Origin: Nemertoderma westbladi
Taxonomy: Eukaryota; Xenacoelomorpha; Nemertodermatida; Nemertodermatidae
NCBI GenBank assembly: GCA_032718475.1
Contig: JAUCBJ010007959.1
Span: 1 to 33,736 of the forward strand
Direction: 5' to 3'
Length of the DNA stretch: 33,736 nucleotides
Under the pieces are notes generated by a model. The model had not been told where the DNA came from. It saw only the letters and a program-made list of their open reading frames with translations, and made no database searches. Below, in pieces: positions 17,272-27,762 of the stretch. Made by a program: the position numbers and the translations under genes. Position 1 is the first letter of the stretch. The number at the start of each line of letters is the position of its first letter.

Positions 17272-18079
17272 CGTCCAGAAGTTCGCTTACCAGCGACTCC
17301 ATAGACCGAGGAGATCACTTGGGACGAAAGACGACGTGGGGCGGGAGGCATTGGTACTCGGCTGCGATTACTGCGGGAGGCAAACTCACCAGGTAAGGAG
17401 CTGCTTGTACCGATTCCAAAGTGGGACGAGCTGCCTCTACTGCCGCGAGTCGAGTCATAGGATGGGGGCGTGTCCATGGTTGCACAAGTGTTCTAAGTGC
17501 AACTTCCGGGGGCACTACGGACGCCAGTGCGACTGGATGGACGATGAGGAGAAGTTTAAGATCTTCGAGGAGTGGGCCGATGTCGGCGCCATGACGCCGC
17601 AGCGGATGAAGGCCCAGGAATTCCGGTGGGGCTTCTTTAATATTAACCAGGAGGCCCACCTGGAAATCATCAAACGGAGACTTCCATTCACTTATCAGGA
17701 AGTGTCAACGGCGGCGACGTATGCCAGAGTGATAAATACACAGAGGTATTTAGATAGGTGGACGCCAGAGAACCGGGGAGAGTTCAGAGATTTCTTGGCG
17801 GAGCATGTGCCTCGGGCCATGAAGGTGATCCTATGGGACGCCACTAGGGGGAAGCAACAGGGCCATTCGGAGGGGCCACCCGCGAAGCGATACCTGGAGC
17901 TAATAACACCAGCACCCAAGGAGTCCACGGCGGGAATCAGCAGGGAAGTGACGGCAAGGATCAGGAACCTTAAAGGGGACAAGAACAAGGGAGCGGCGAC
18001 GACCAGGAAGCGACCGAGAGAGGAGGACGACAGAGGGAAGGAATTGAGATGGTTCCCAAAATCAGGAGGAGCGAACTAG
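17228..18079 (+). CDS. Triple CCHC zinc-knuckle protein, accessory ORF
   Basis: 283 codons starting at an ATG. Three perfect CX2CX4HX4C knuckles stand in tandem: C46-C49-H54-C59, C69-C72-H77-C82 and C88-C91-H96-C101. Such knuckles bind single-stranded nucleic acid in Gag nucleocapsids and cellular RNA-binding proteins. Residues ~105-195 are charged and helical-looking. The C-terminal 90 residues, with a nuclear-localisation-like RKRPREED (260-267), are conserved in the truncated copy at 1431-1703. It is not a Gag nucleocapsid, since gag has its own knuckle upstream. It follows the exonuclease-like ORF with overlapping frames and may once have been fused to it. There are no membrane segments, so env is unlikely. 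This is the only accessory frame without an obvious lesion. Confidence 0.8.
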   Translation: MPRRDEEIDMDRDANVQKFAYQRLHRPRRSLGTKDDVGREALVLGCDYCGRQTHQVRSCLYRFQSGTSCLYCRESSHRMGACPWLHKCSKCNFRGHYGRQCDWMDDEEKFKIFEEWADVGAMTPQRMKAQEFRWGFFNINQEAHLEIIKRRLPFTYQEVSTAATYARVINTQRYLDRWTPENRGEFRDFLAEHVPRAMKVILWDATRGKQQGHSEGPPAKRYLELITPAPKESTAGISREVTARIRNLKGDKNKGAATTRKRPREEDDRGKELRWFPKSGGAN

Positions 18080-18792
18080 AACTTGGAGAGGGAGATGTGG
18101 GGATGCCTGGAAGGCACCACATGTGAAGTAATACGAACTCCTAAGTGCAAATTTAATTAAAAGTGCAATTAGTATGTACGTATGTAATAATCATTAGAAT
18201 AGAATATAATCATATAGCCAATATAACCAAAGTAAGTACTATAGTCATCTAACCTTTTTCCAATTAGCTACTGGGACTGGGGGCCAATTGACTATGACAG
18301 GAGGACGGGAGACTAGACGTAGCACTACACACTTGACACTTCTTAAGTGCGACGGCACAGAAGGGGAGGGTGAGGCTCGTCAGGAGTGAATGGGTTAAAG
18401 GTAGACAAGGGTTGAGTATAGAACGCGTGGAGATTGCGATGTGGAGAGGCGAGTGCAATTCAAGTGTGGGGGGGGGGGGGGGAGGAGTAAGAGACAGAAT
18501 GAGGGATGAAGAGGTCCGAGAATTAGAGTCAGTTAGAGTGGAGTGGGGATAAAATTGTGTGAGAGAAATCCACAATTGTCTCGAACCGAGATGCCAGATG
18601 TCTTGGTGCAACATAAGTGAAGTTGCACCAAGAGAGGGTAGTAATATCATACCCATAGGGAGCGGCCTGGAAAGCCGACTCCAAGAAAGAGGAGTCCACC
18701 CCACACCCGATAGTAGATCGGGTTCCAGCAGAATTGAAGCGCACTCGTAGGTGATGCTATCTTCTCACCGGGAAGATAGCATGGGGGGGGAG
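18080..18792 (+). other. 3' untranslated region of the element
   Basis: Noncoding. It aligns with 705-1430 (reverse complement) and, at its end, with 5685-5835. It contains a 15-base G run (18468-18482), a tcttggtgcaac/gttgcaccaaga inverted pair (about 18600-18632) and the gctatcttctcaccgggaag hairpin (about 18757-18781, arms gctatctt/aagatagc), which is also present in both other copies. Confidence 0.75.
18783..18792 (+). other. Polypurine tract
   Basis: Eight G plus AG abutting the 3' LTR start TGTGAG at 18793; the expected plus-strand primer site. Confidence 0.85.
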
Positions 18793-19401
18793 TGTGAGCG
18801 GATTCAATTCCGCTCCACCAACCCCATAAAGTTGGGAAGTGGCGTTTTAAGCAATATTGGGGAGTACGAGGTTAATCACAATCAACCTCGTACCACCCCC
18901 AATAACAGGGACAACACACGGCCCCAAAGACCCACACAAAAGAGGTTATAGGTCAAACCTCTTGGAGAGGGAAAGTGACAGCAGCGGGGGGGGGGGGGGG
19001 GGGGAACACTCCCACAGAGGTGGGAGCCGAGAATTAGGTTATTGGCCAATCAGGGACAAGGGAAAAGCATCCGCTAGGTAGCAAGGCCTCAAGTAGAGTA
19101 GAGGTGAATATATATTACCGGTTAACGTTTGTGCCTCTTTCAGTTATCTCAGTCACACAGTGGGGACCAGTGACATTTTTGTACCGTCACCGCCGTTACC
19201 GGTATCCTATTCAGTATTTGCAATCATAGCTTATATCATATTATTCCTTATCACTGTTCTGGACAACTGTGCTATTATATTCAGTTAACTATATTACCGT
19301 TTATATCAACATCAAAGGTAACAACAACAAACTATCTTTTCTCAATCGCGTGGTGACGCGTAACACAAATCAACCGGTCGGGATCCTCTGATCCCGTCAC
19401 A
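18793..19401 (+). mobile_element. 3' LTR of the main BEL/Pao element
   Basis: A 609-bp LTR with TGTGA...TCACA ends, about 99% identical to 5836-6446. It contains the same CCAAT, TATA-like and initiator-like words and a 19-base G run at 18986-19004. There is no AATAAA in this LTR type, unlike the diverged LTR at 5087-5659. The five bases after it (ctgag) do not match those before the 5' LTR (gggag) or before 5087 (cggta), so no target duplication supports a simple insertion. Confidence 0.95.
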
Positions 19402-19869
19402 CTGAGTGAGGCATGGGGAACTTGGCAGTGGCCCGCATTACGATCCGACCGACCGCCGTATTCCCAGTGTAGTAAATTGAATCTTACTGACAAGCAAGCA
19501 ATTCCGTAGTATTTATTCCTCAGTTAATCGCATCTTGATGCCACTCGGCTGCTAGGGTCCAGATACATCGGACTGTCGAAAGCTGTTTAGATGAAGAAGT
19601 TGGGGGTTTAGATGGCCTTTCCAACGACCAACGACCTGAAGACGGTACCAGTAACTCTGTACCACTGTAACAGTTAACAGTACCGGCACCGTACTGTAAT
19701 CCTGTAGTCTCCTAGCAACCAGCTGATGCCAAGCCTAATAATTTTTGGGTAGATTAATTCATTGTAACTGTAAGACAGTTACACAGATTATTACAGGAAG
19801 GGATTTAGGGGTCTTAACCTCGATTGATAAGTTTATTTTACCGAAAATAACTTATCTTTTATTGGCGCA
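19402..19869. other. Noncoding, with two small hairpins
   Basis: No gene seen. The inverted pair gtaactgt/acagttac lies around 19764-19782. A longer imperfect hairpin built from gataagt-tatttt and aaaataacttatc lies around 19826-19857. Confidence 0.5.
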
Positions 19870-20085
19870 ATTGTAGGACTAATCCCATCACATGCGTACT
19901 TTTTAACCGGGTAGTGTACAAATTTAGGAATCGCGTAATTTTTCTTGAAATTAAAATCTCATATCTCTCCAAACCACGTACGCGTTTCGACCTTACTGGG
20001 TCGAAACGGCGTGGTGTCGGATTCGAACCTGGGACCTCGAGGTGGATGCCGCGACTACAACCACTAGACCACAGGTTCTTGAGAT
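19870..20085 (-). mobile_element. tRNA-headed SINE or tRNA relic
   Basis: On the minus strand 20079-20012 reads like a tRNA head: A-box-like tggtctagtggttgtag, B-box ggttcgaatcc. It is followed by a perfect 10-bp hairpin (19983-19992 with 19999-20008, cgtttcgacc/ggtcgaaacg) and an AT-rich tail. The anticodon arm is not canonical, so a functional tRNA is unlikely. Confidence 0.45.
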
Positions 20086-21416
20086 ATGGAGTATTAATTT
20101 CAAAGCCAGCTGCCATTCTGTGAGAGTTACACATATGCTACACGAAGACCCCACGCAAATTCAACTTGGAAAATTTCTAAACTTTTGCCAGACTACATAT
20201 GTACCAAGTTTGGATATATTTTATCGAAATTTGGCTGAGTTATTAACGTTTAAAATTGGACACAACAGATCGACAGAACAACAGAGCAACAGTACAACAG
20301 ACACACCGATTGAGTTAGTGGTACCTGTATGCTAAGCTCGCTTACTTTCGTCGCTCGCCCCACAACTACCCTAGTTTCTATTACAGTACTTTGGTTTAGT
20401 GCTTCTATCTGTAGTGATGAATTCTGCGTTAGACGTGTGGGGCGATAGCCATGCAGCCATGTAAGTCCAGTTGGGCCTTAGCCTGTTAGCGTAGGTATGT
20501 AGTTAGTGCACACATCCGTTGTCGCCGTCGTCGTTGGAAACGTTTGAACGCTAATAAGTCAGTCAATCTCTTGAATGAAATGGAACCAAACTTGATACAT
20601 GTATTTTATTACAATTAGTGACAATATTCAACTGGATGTTTCCATCCAACTAGAGGTTGAACATCTACGTCGAGTTAATTTAATACCAGAATTAAAAATC
20701 GCAACACATAAGTCGTTGAACAATTTAATAAAGAAATTAATAGCTTTCCATATTTTCTAAACAAAATGAAACCGTCTGTCTACTCATGTATACTGGATCA
20801 TCGTTATAGAAAACTTAACACCAACCTTAGGAGGCAACGAGAGAAAGCCGCCCCAATATTAGATTATTACAACAACATATCCATTGAGTAAGAAAGTGGA
20901 GAAGAGCCTGGCCCGTCTCTTAATTTTTTACTTTATATTACGCGATCAATTTTCACTCATCTCGTCATGAACCCAACATGTATGTGACCTTTTGTTAAAT
21001 TTGTTGGCTATGCGTTTGCGGCTGTTTGGGCGGGGTATGGTAGGCCTACACTTTTCACACTTAAATATTTTGGTTGTGAAATGTTACAGGGCATAGCTAT
21101 CTGAGATATTTCATTTATATTTTATTATGCGAGGAAGAAGAACATACAACGTTATTTACTATATATGTAACAAAATAATTGTTTTCGGGTTTAACTTGGA
21201 ATCCTCCCCAAATAGTTGATATACAATTATATTTAAAATTATTTCCATGGTCATGGTCATTCACCCGTCTTTAGTTAGAGATTTGTTTGCATGAAAGACA
21301 GTTTAGTTTAGTTTTTACTGATTTATTATCTCTGATCTGACTGGGGTAATAATAAAGGATAGGATAAATGGAAGCAAAGTGTGACAGTAACAATTATTTC
21401 CCCGTCACCCTGCATG
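20086..21416. other. Noncoding stretch; nothing recognised
   Basis: AT-rich sequence with no convincing ORF, tandem repeat or RNA. A 41-codon frame at 20766-20891 is discussed under rejected items. Confidence 0.5.
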
Positions 21417-21440
21417 TCTTAAGTATATGATATATCAAAT

Positions 21441-21487
21441 GGGGAAGTTTGGATTCACTGCATAAATGCAGTTCACCAAACTTCCCC
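21441..21487. repeat. 5' terminal hairpin of repeat copy 1
   Basis: Outer stem ggggaagtttgg/ccaaacttcccc with an inner stem actgcat/atgcagt; the two short unpaired stretches between them are ttc-like. Its counterpart is at 24448-24495. Confidence 0.8.
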
Positions 21488-22344
21488 CGAATGCACACTG
21501 TAACTTCCCCCTTCCCACAAATATCCACTGTTGAATTAATTTGAAGCGATATAATAAGTACAAAATTGTGCGAGTTTTTAATTGTGTGGTCCAATTGTTA
21601 TTTGATTACTATTTATTATTTAAAGTGCATTTAATATCACACTGGTTTTTAGAATATTATACTATACAACCTTATGTTTTATTAATTTACCCAATCGAAG
21701 CCTCATAAGGGCCGGTTATTTGTACGCATATCCCCTAATGCGCTCAGTAAGGTTCAAACAACATATTAATATGAAAATAAAGTATCTGCAAAGAAAAGAA
21801 CCCAATACTTTATAATTTGACCTTATTAAAAAATTTGCACTTTTGCACACTTATTTGTACAAATTCACTTTAGCAGATCGTAATGGTGGCTCTTATTTAA
21901 CAAACTTATGTTTATCCTCTACCGATCTACGATGGTGTATGATCAAGTGTCAGTCGCTAAAAGTGTCAAAAATCCAATTTAATAAATCTGGATTTGCGAT
22001 TTTGGACCATATTCATGGACATTTTTAAGTCACTTTATAGACATAAAAAGTTAAACAAATGTTACGATTATAGTTAGAAATCATTCCAAACTACATTTTA
22101 ATCCAAAAAATAACATTCTACGATGAATAGAATTGGAAATAACAGTGTTTGAAGTATCGAAAAAATGTTCACTATTTAAGTGCATTTTGCACTAAGTGCA
22201 CATAAGTCTTTTCCCAAGTTGTATCCTATTTCACACACTACAATCTATCCTCTATCCAATGAAAAAAGTTTCAGATTAAACGGCCCTGTAGAACCGAAGT
22301 TATTTATGTTTAAAAATAGTCACTCGAAAATTTCAAATTCTCTT

Positions 22345-22417
22345 GGTCACATAGTCTAGTGGTTATCAATCACGTTAATGAAACCTAAGTTCGCGGGTTC
22401 GAAATCCAATATTGACC
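22345..22417 (+). other. tRNA-like 73-base sequence in repeat copy 1
   Basis: A GGTCA...TGACC pairing at the ends as in an acceptor stem, A-box-like tagtctagtggttatca and B-box gggttcgaaatcc. The anticodon stem does not pair. The copy-2 counterpart (25321-25393) has lost one acceptor pair and a B-box base. A SINE head or tRNA relic is likelier than a tRNA gene. Confidence 0.4.
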
Positions 22418-23793
22418 TGACCATTCTTAATTTTTTTGCAAAAAAAATTATTTTAATTTTTTCACTAAAATCGCTCTAACTTCGGTTCTGGTGGTCCAAA
22501 TTCAATAAAATTGGTATATTGTTTGCCGTAATTTTTTTCTTAATCTTTTGAGAAGGGGTTATTTTCGGCCCCAAAAAAATTAAAAAAAGGGCCAAAATAA
22601 CGCGATATTTTTCGACCCTTAAAATTCGTAATTTTAATTATATATGTTAAGATAAAAGATAGCGGAGTTAATTTGATACTTTTTACAGGTACTTTTGGCG
22701 CAATACGCTAAATTATAATGGAATAGCGATTTGTTAAAAAAAAAAATTTTTCGTCCCTTTTTATAAATATTATATTTCACACGATCGCCTGCCGCTCCAG
22801 TTTTATAATACCTCCGGCGCTGTGATTAACGCTGTTAGATAGATAATTTAACTCACTATAAGTCTGTGTAAACAAATCTCCCGTAAGTTAAGTAGTTTTC
22901 GAGCTAGACGATTTCCCGCGAAGCAAGTTTGAGGCGCGAAATTATAATTTTGGCCCTCATTTTTTTAATATCATCCTTGGAGCAAAACCGATAGCATATC
23001 TGAATTCCCCGTATGGATATTGACTGTATAGAATGTACCTTAACCAACTAAAGTTAAAAATAAAAAATTATTCGATAAAAACTACTTTACAAATTCTGGC
23101 TCTTTTTGGCCCCTATTGCCGACATATTTTTTGTACCCCCATTCGATAGGAACGTGGCCCCAATGGTCTTCTACGAGTTTCATAAAAGAATTAGTGGATT
23201 CCTACCCGCGTTGTCGAATAAACATTTCGGAAATAAGTTTTCCAAAAAAGACGGACAAAAACGCACAAATTTACAGCCCCTTTTTCCACCCGAAATTTTA
23301 ATAAATATCTTACCCCCATTCGATACGAAGGTAGTACCACTCTTCCCCTTTCCAACCGCGTTACTTTCGTCCCCGTACGATTAATATTAGCCGAGTTATA
23401 GCGGATCCCGCAAAGTCATTTTGTCCGTTTTTTCAACTTTGACGGACATTTTCGGAAAAAAGGCGTGGTAATCTTTTTTGAAAAAAAAAACGAATTCACT
23501 AATTAATCCCTTCTATCGTATCCCGGCGTCGGCTAAGCAATAACCTAGGGTTTTTTCGAGCCACTGTAGAGCGCCTTTCAAAAAAATTTTAAAATTGTCG
23601 AAAAAATGACGGTTTTTTGTCCGCCGTGTCCGTCGAAGGGTTAGATTTAATAATGTTAGAGTTGCTAATATCTTAGAATTCCGAGCCGCTCCCTTGGTGA
23701 GAAAATAAAAAAATTTGGTCAGTTCCTTCATCGAAAAGTCCCCCAGAATCCCAAGTTAACCTATATAGTTAGCGATGGCCTGCGGCTTTAGGA

Positions 23794-23828
23794 GCGGCCG
23801 CGGTATTCACCTCCCTCATAGCGGCCGC
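23794..23828. repeat. 3' GC-rich hairpin of repeat copy 1
   Basis: Arms gcggccgc (23794-23801) and gcggccgc (23821-23828) around a loop containing attcacctccctc. The same loop with different arms occurs at 26756-26787. Confidence 0.7.
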
Positions 23829-23869
23829 GGCGGTGTTGCGTCAAATGGAGAAATATTTATCCCACCAAG

Positions 23870-24421
23870 GTGGGCCCCTCAATATAGATATACTTAAAGA
23901 AAGACCACGAGGTAAAGGGAAAAGCGTGGAGGGGGGGGGGGAGGGGGGGGGGGGGGGTATAGGTTGAATGACACTCGTTAATTTTATATTACTCGAAATT
24001 TTATGTAATATATTTTCGCTCCCAGTGTTCACTTGTTCTATATACCGGTGACCCATTAATATTAATATATTCTACTCAGTCGTTAGTACGTATGATACGA
24101 AATCTGTAAGTTATAGTCACCGAAACATTTCAGCTCTGAAATTATAATACGTGAATCGAGGCTGTTTCTGTTACGATCTACATATAATAGATATGGTTAT
24201 TGATACTGTTACATTGTGATAATAGATTCTAGGTTTCTTTTACTGGTAAATCCGTATAAAAGTTGAAGTAATAAAATTTAATTACAGAACCATAGTTCGA
24301 AGATCAGCATTTTTCATACCAGTCATTGCTTAGAAATTTTACAGGATAATATTGTTAATCTGACTTAAGTTGTTTAGGTTGAACAAAGTCTACATAGTAA
24401 ACAACAGGTCCTCCAAAGAGT
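23870..24421. other. Spacer between the two 2.4-kb repeat copies, with poly(G)
   Basis: No gene. A G run interrupted by one A (23931-23957) is the only marked feature; the remainder is AT-rich. Confidence 0.6.
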
Positions 24422-24447
24422 GTGTCTTTGGTATATTATATCATGAA

Positions 24448-24495
24448 GGGGGAAGTTAGATTCACTGCATAAATGCAGTTTATCTAACTTCCCCC
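24448..24495. repeat. 5' terminal hairpin of repeat copy 2
   Basis: Outer stem gggggaagttaga/tctaacttccccc with the same inner stem actgcat/atgcagt as copy 1. The outer-stem bases that differ from copy 1 change on both sides so that pairing is kept. Confidence 0.8.
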
Positions 24496-26755
24496 AAATA
24501 TCTACTGTTGAATAAAATTGAAGCAATATATTAAGTCCGAAGAGGTGCGAGTTTTTTAATAAATTGTGTGGTCCATTTGTTATCTGATCTCTATTTATTG
24601 TTTAAAGTTCATTTAAGATCACACTGGTTTTTAGAATATTACAACCTTATTTATTATTAATTTATACAATTGAACCCTTATAAGGACCGGTTATTTGTAC
24701 AGATACTCCTAATGCTCTCAGTAAGGTCCAAACAACATATTAATATGAAAATAAACTATCTGCAACGAAAAGAACCCAATAATACACCATTTGACCTTAT
24801 TAAAAAAAATTGCACATTTGCACACATATTTGCACAAGTGCACTTTAGCGGATCCTAAAGGTGGTTCCTATTTAACACACTTATGTCTATTCTCTACCGA
24901 TCTACGATGGTGCATGATCAATTGTCAGTTGCTAAAAGTGTCAAAAATCCAATTTAATAAATCGCGACATTTGCGATTTTGGACCATATTCATGGACATT
25001 TTAAGTCTCTTTATAGACATAAAAAGATAAACAAATGTAAAGATTATAGTTAGAAATCATTCCAAACTACATTTTAACCCAAAAAATAACATTCTAGGAT
25101 GTATAGAACTTGACATAATAGTGTTTGAAATATCGAAAAAATGTGCACTATTTAAGTGCAATTTGAACTATGTGCACATGCGTCTTTTCCCAAGTTGTAT
25201 CCTATTTCACACACTACAATCTATCCTCTATCCAATGAAAAAAGATTCAGATCAAACGGCCCAATAGAACCGAAGTTATTGATGTTTAAAAATAGTCACT
25301 CGAAAATTTCAAATTATATTGTTCACGTAGTCTAGTGGTTATCAATCATGTTAATGAAACCTAAGTTCGTGGGTACGAAATCCAATATTGACCATTCTTA
25401 TTTTTTTGTAAAAAAATTTTTTTTTATTTTTTCACTAAAATCGCTCTAACTTCGGTTCTGATGGTCCAAATTCAATAAAATTGGTATATTCTTTGCCGTA
25501 ATTTTTTTTTCTATCTTTTAAGAGGGGGTCATTTTTGGCCCCAAAAAAAAATGAAAAAAAGGGCCAAAATTACGCGACATTTTTCGACCCTTAAAATTCG
25601 TAATTTTAATTATAAATGTTAAGAAAAAAGATAGCGGAGGTAATTTGCTACAATTTAAAAATACTTTTGGCGCAATACGCTAAATTATAATGGATTAGCG
25701 ATTTTAAGAAAAAAAATTTTTTTTTCGTCCCTTTTATAAATATTTTATTTCACACGATTGTCTGCCGCTCCAGTTGTATAATAGCTACGGCGTTGTAACT
25801 AACGCTGAAAGATAGATAATTTAACGCTCTATAATAATGTTTAAATACGTTTCCCAGACGTTGAGTAGTTTTCGAGCTAGACGTGTTCCCGCGCAGCGAG
25901 TTTGAAACGCGAAATTTTAATATTGGCCCTCATTTTTTTAATAGCGTCCGCGGAGCAAAACCGATAGCATATTTGAATTCCCCGTATCGATATTGACCAT
26001 ATAAAATGTACCTTAACCAACTAAAGTGAAAAATAAAAAATTATTCGATAAAAACTATTTTTCATATTCTGGCCCTTTTTGGCCCCTATTGTCAACATAT
26101 TTTTTGTACCCCCACTCGATAGGAACGTAGCCCCAATGGTCTTCTACGAGTTTCAAAAAAGAATTAGTGGAATCCTACCCGCGTTGTCAAATTAAACATT
26201 TCGGAAATAAAATTCCGAAAAAAGACGGACAAAAACGTCAAAATTTACGGCCCCTTTTTCCACCCGAAATTTTATTAAATCTCTTACCCCCATTCGATAC
26301 GAAGGTAGTACCACTCATCCCCTTTCCAACCGCGTTACTTTCGTCCCCGTACGATTACTATTAGCCGAGTTATAGCGGATTCCGCAAAGTCATTTTGTCC
26401 GTTTTTTCAACTTTGACGGACAATAGACGGAAAACAAGCCCGGAGGCGGGGTATTCCAAGATGTGGAAACGTCTAATTTAGACCCCCTCTTTCGATTCTC
26501 GGTGTCTCTGGATGCGTCAAATAGAGGTTTTTTAAGAGTCCTAGTGAAAAAAAGACAAAAAAACCAGACAATTGTCCGTCATGTCCGTCAAAACGATAGA
26601 TTCGCTAAAAGCTCTGAAGAATCTTATTTTTTTGGCATTACGCGTCCCCCCTCGAAAAATCAAGAAAATCGTACCTCTGGAAATAGGTCGAATGGGGGGG
26701 GAACACCGTTTTCGCAGTAACTACGCGTCCTCTATGTAGACTGCGTCCTTTGGAG

Positions 26756-26787
26756 GGGCGGCGAATTCACCTCACTCGACGCCGCCC
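26756..26787. repeat. 3' GC-rich hairpin of repeat copy 2
   Basis: Arms gggcggcg (26756-26763) and cgccgccc (26780-26787) around a loop with attcacctcactc. Confidence 0.75.
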
Positions 26788-26825
26788 TTACTGAATGTTT
26801 TTAAAAAATGTTTCTTCCCACCAAG

Positions 26826-27762
26826 AAGTTTGAGCTAAAAAACAATTGAAACTTTATGAATTCGGCTAACTGTCTATGGAGAAAATGTTATTAGTATATT
26901 TCAGTATTTTTTAGAATGTGGCATTCACTCTGAGTGTAGGCTTAATAAAAATTGTAATTGCTTATTGAAGTAAAATTAATTTACAGTATAACTGTTAATG
27001 GAACAATATAATTTTATTGTATATAATTATACGATTATGATGTATGATTATATGATTTATATAAATATATGTATATAAAAACAATAAATTGGATGATCGT
27101 GATCGATAAGAGTAACAGAAACACATAAATAAGATACATTATTGAAAAAGTAATGTGAAGTAGGCTATATTGTAGTACTATTGTAGAGATTAAAAAAATT
27201 GAAAGCGACAAAAAGAAAATAAATGTACATTGTTTGAAGTCGAATGGTTTACGAATGTCGATTAGAAAAAGCATCAATTAAAAAATGTTCTAGGAAATAT
27301 GACATGTCCCTAGCGAAAATAAATCCAGTCACTTACATATTTTTCACACAACATCTCAAGAGTTACATATTTTTCACCTATCAGATTTACACATTTTACA
27401 CATGGACTGTAGCCCCTTCTCGCTAAATACAGAAATATAACTGTAAGGTACTACGGACGGTTTACTAGAGTAGTCATATAGGCCGATATCTCGATAACGG
27501 AACAAGCTACTGTATGAACAAACAGATGAAATTTTGCTCTAGATTAAATTGAAAAAAATCGGTATTAAAAAAATGTGTAGAAAATAGGAGATTGCATGCA
27601 CCAAATTGATTTAAGCCATATGATAGTAGATTATGCGCCGACTAATATATACAGTATTGTTGTTTCTCGTTTTCCTTTGCTACTCGAACTTATTTAGCCA
27701 TATTCACTACACTCTACAACTCCATTTTTGTAGTTTTACCCCCACTCCCATAATCCATTGTA
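26826..27762. other. AT-rich noncoding stretch
   Basis: No gene or element recognised. The 80-codon minus-strand frame around 27035-27277 is a low-complexity hydrophobic translation of AT-rich DNA. Confidence 0.5.

Larger units (their letters stand above)
5836..19401 (+). mobile_element. BEL/Pao LTR retrotransposon, near full length, defective
   Basis: A 13.6-kb element with paired LTRs, a gag-pol of BEL/Pao type and extra 3' ORFs. Family assignment rests on the DUF1759-like region, the protease-RT linker with TPFGWMLSGP, the RT YVDD box, the A17-type block SRIYDPLGLASP, an HHCC plus DDE integrase and a C-terminal domain read as RRWVEEYLPTLHRR. It is long for the family: typical BEL elements are about 5-8 kb, and the excess lies in a large gag N-terminus and the 4.3 kb after pol. 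LTR similarity implies recent insertion, yet the coding region is broken, so it probably moved using enzymes from another copy. Confidence 0.93.
21417..23869 (+). repeat. Unclassified 2.4-kb hairpin-ended repeat, copy 1
   Basis: A direct copy of 24422-26825 along its length: strongly conserved from about 21440 to 23455 and diverged but collinear over the last 400 bp. It opens with a hairpin (21441-21487) and closes with a GC-rich hairpin (23794-23828) followed by cccaccaag. Inside are a 73-base tRNA-like stretch (22345-22417), an inverted pair flanking it (22290-22302 and 22477-22489) and several sentence-like phrases repeated within the unit. No preserved ORF was found and no known superfamily was recognised. 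It could be a non-autonomous transposon or a segmental duplication of intergenic DNA. Confidence 0.7.
24422..26825 (+). repeat. Unclassified 2.4-kb hairpin-ended repeat, copy 2
   Basis: A direct copy of 21417-23869, in the same order: 5' hairpin (24448-24495), reference phrases, an inverted pair agaaccgaagtta (25266-25278) / taacttcggttct (25447-25459) around the tRNA-like sequence (25321-25393), T/A-rich middle, 3' GC hairpin (26756-26787) and terminal cccaccaag (26817-26825). Scattered substitutions and small indels mean the copies are old, or not under coding constraint. Homology begins slightly upstream of the hairpin (tatatca-like words), so the exact left end is uncertain. Confidence 0.7.

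Noticed and set aside
15513-18079. Envelope gene in the 3' ORFs
   Set aside because: No signal peptide, membrane-spanning segment or cleavage motif; the proteins are charged and carry nuclease-like and zinc-knuckle features.
20766-20891. 41-codon ORF with a good ATG context, ending near a gtaaga donor-like word
   Set aside because: Short, no recognised motif, no acceptor site or conserved partner seen; could be chance.
22345-22417. Functional tRNA gene
   Set aside because: The anticodon stem does not pair, and the second copy has decayed acceptor and B-box bases.
23106-23384. 92-codon ORF in repeat copy 1, partly similar to 26167-26364 in copy 2
   Set aside because: The similarity follows the DNA-level repeat, copy 2 is interrupted at the start, and differences do not favour synonymous sites by eye.
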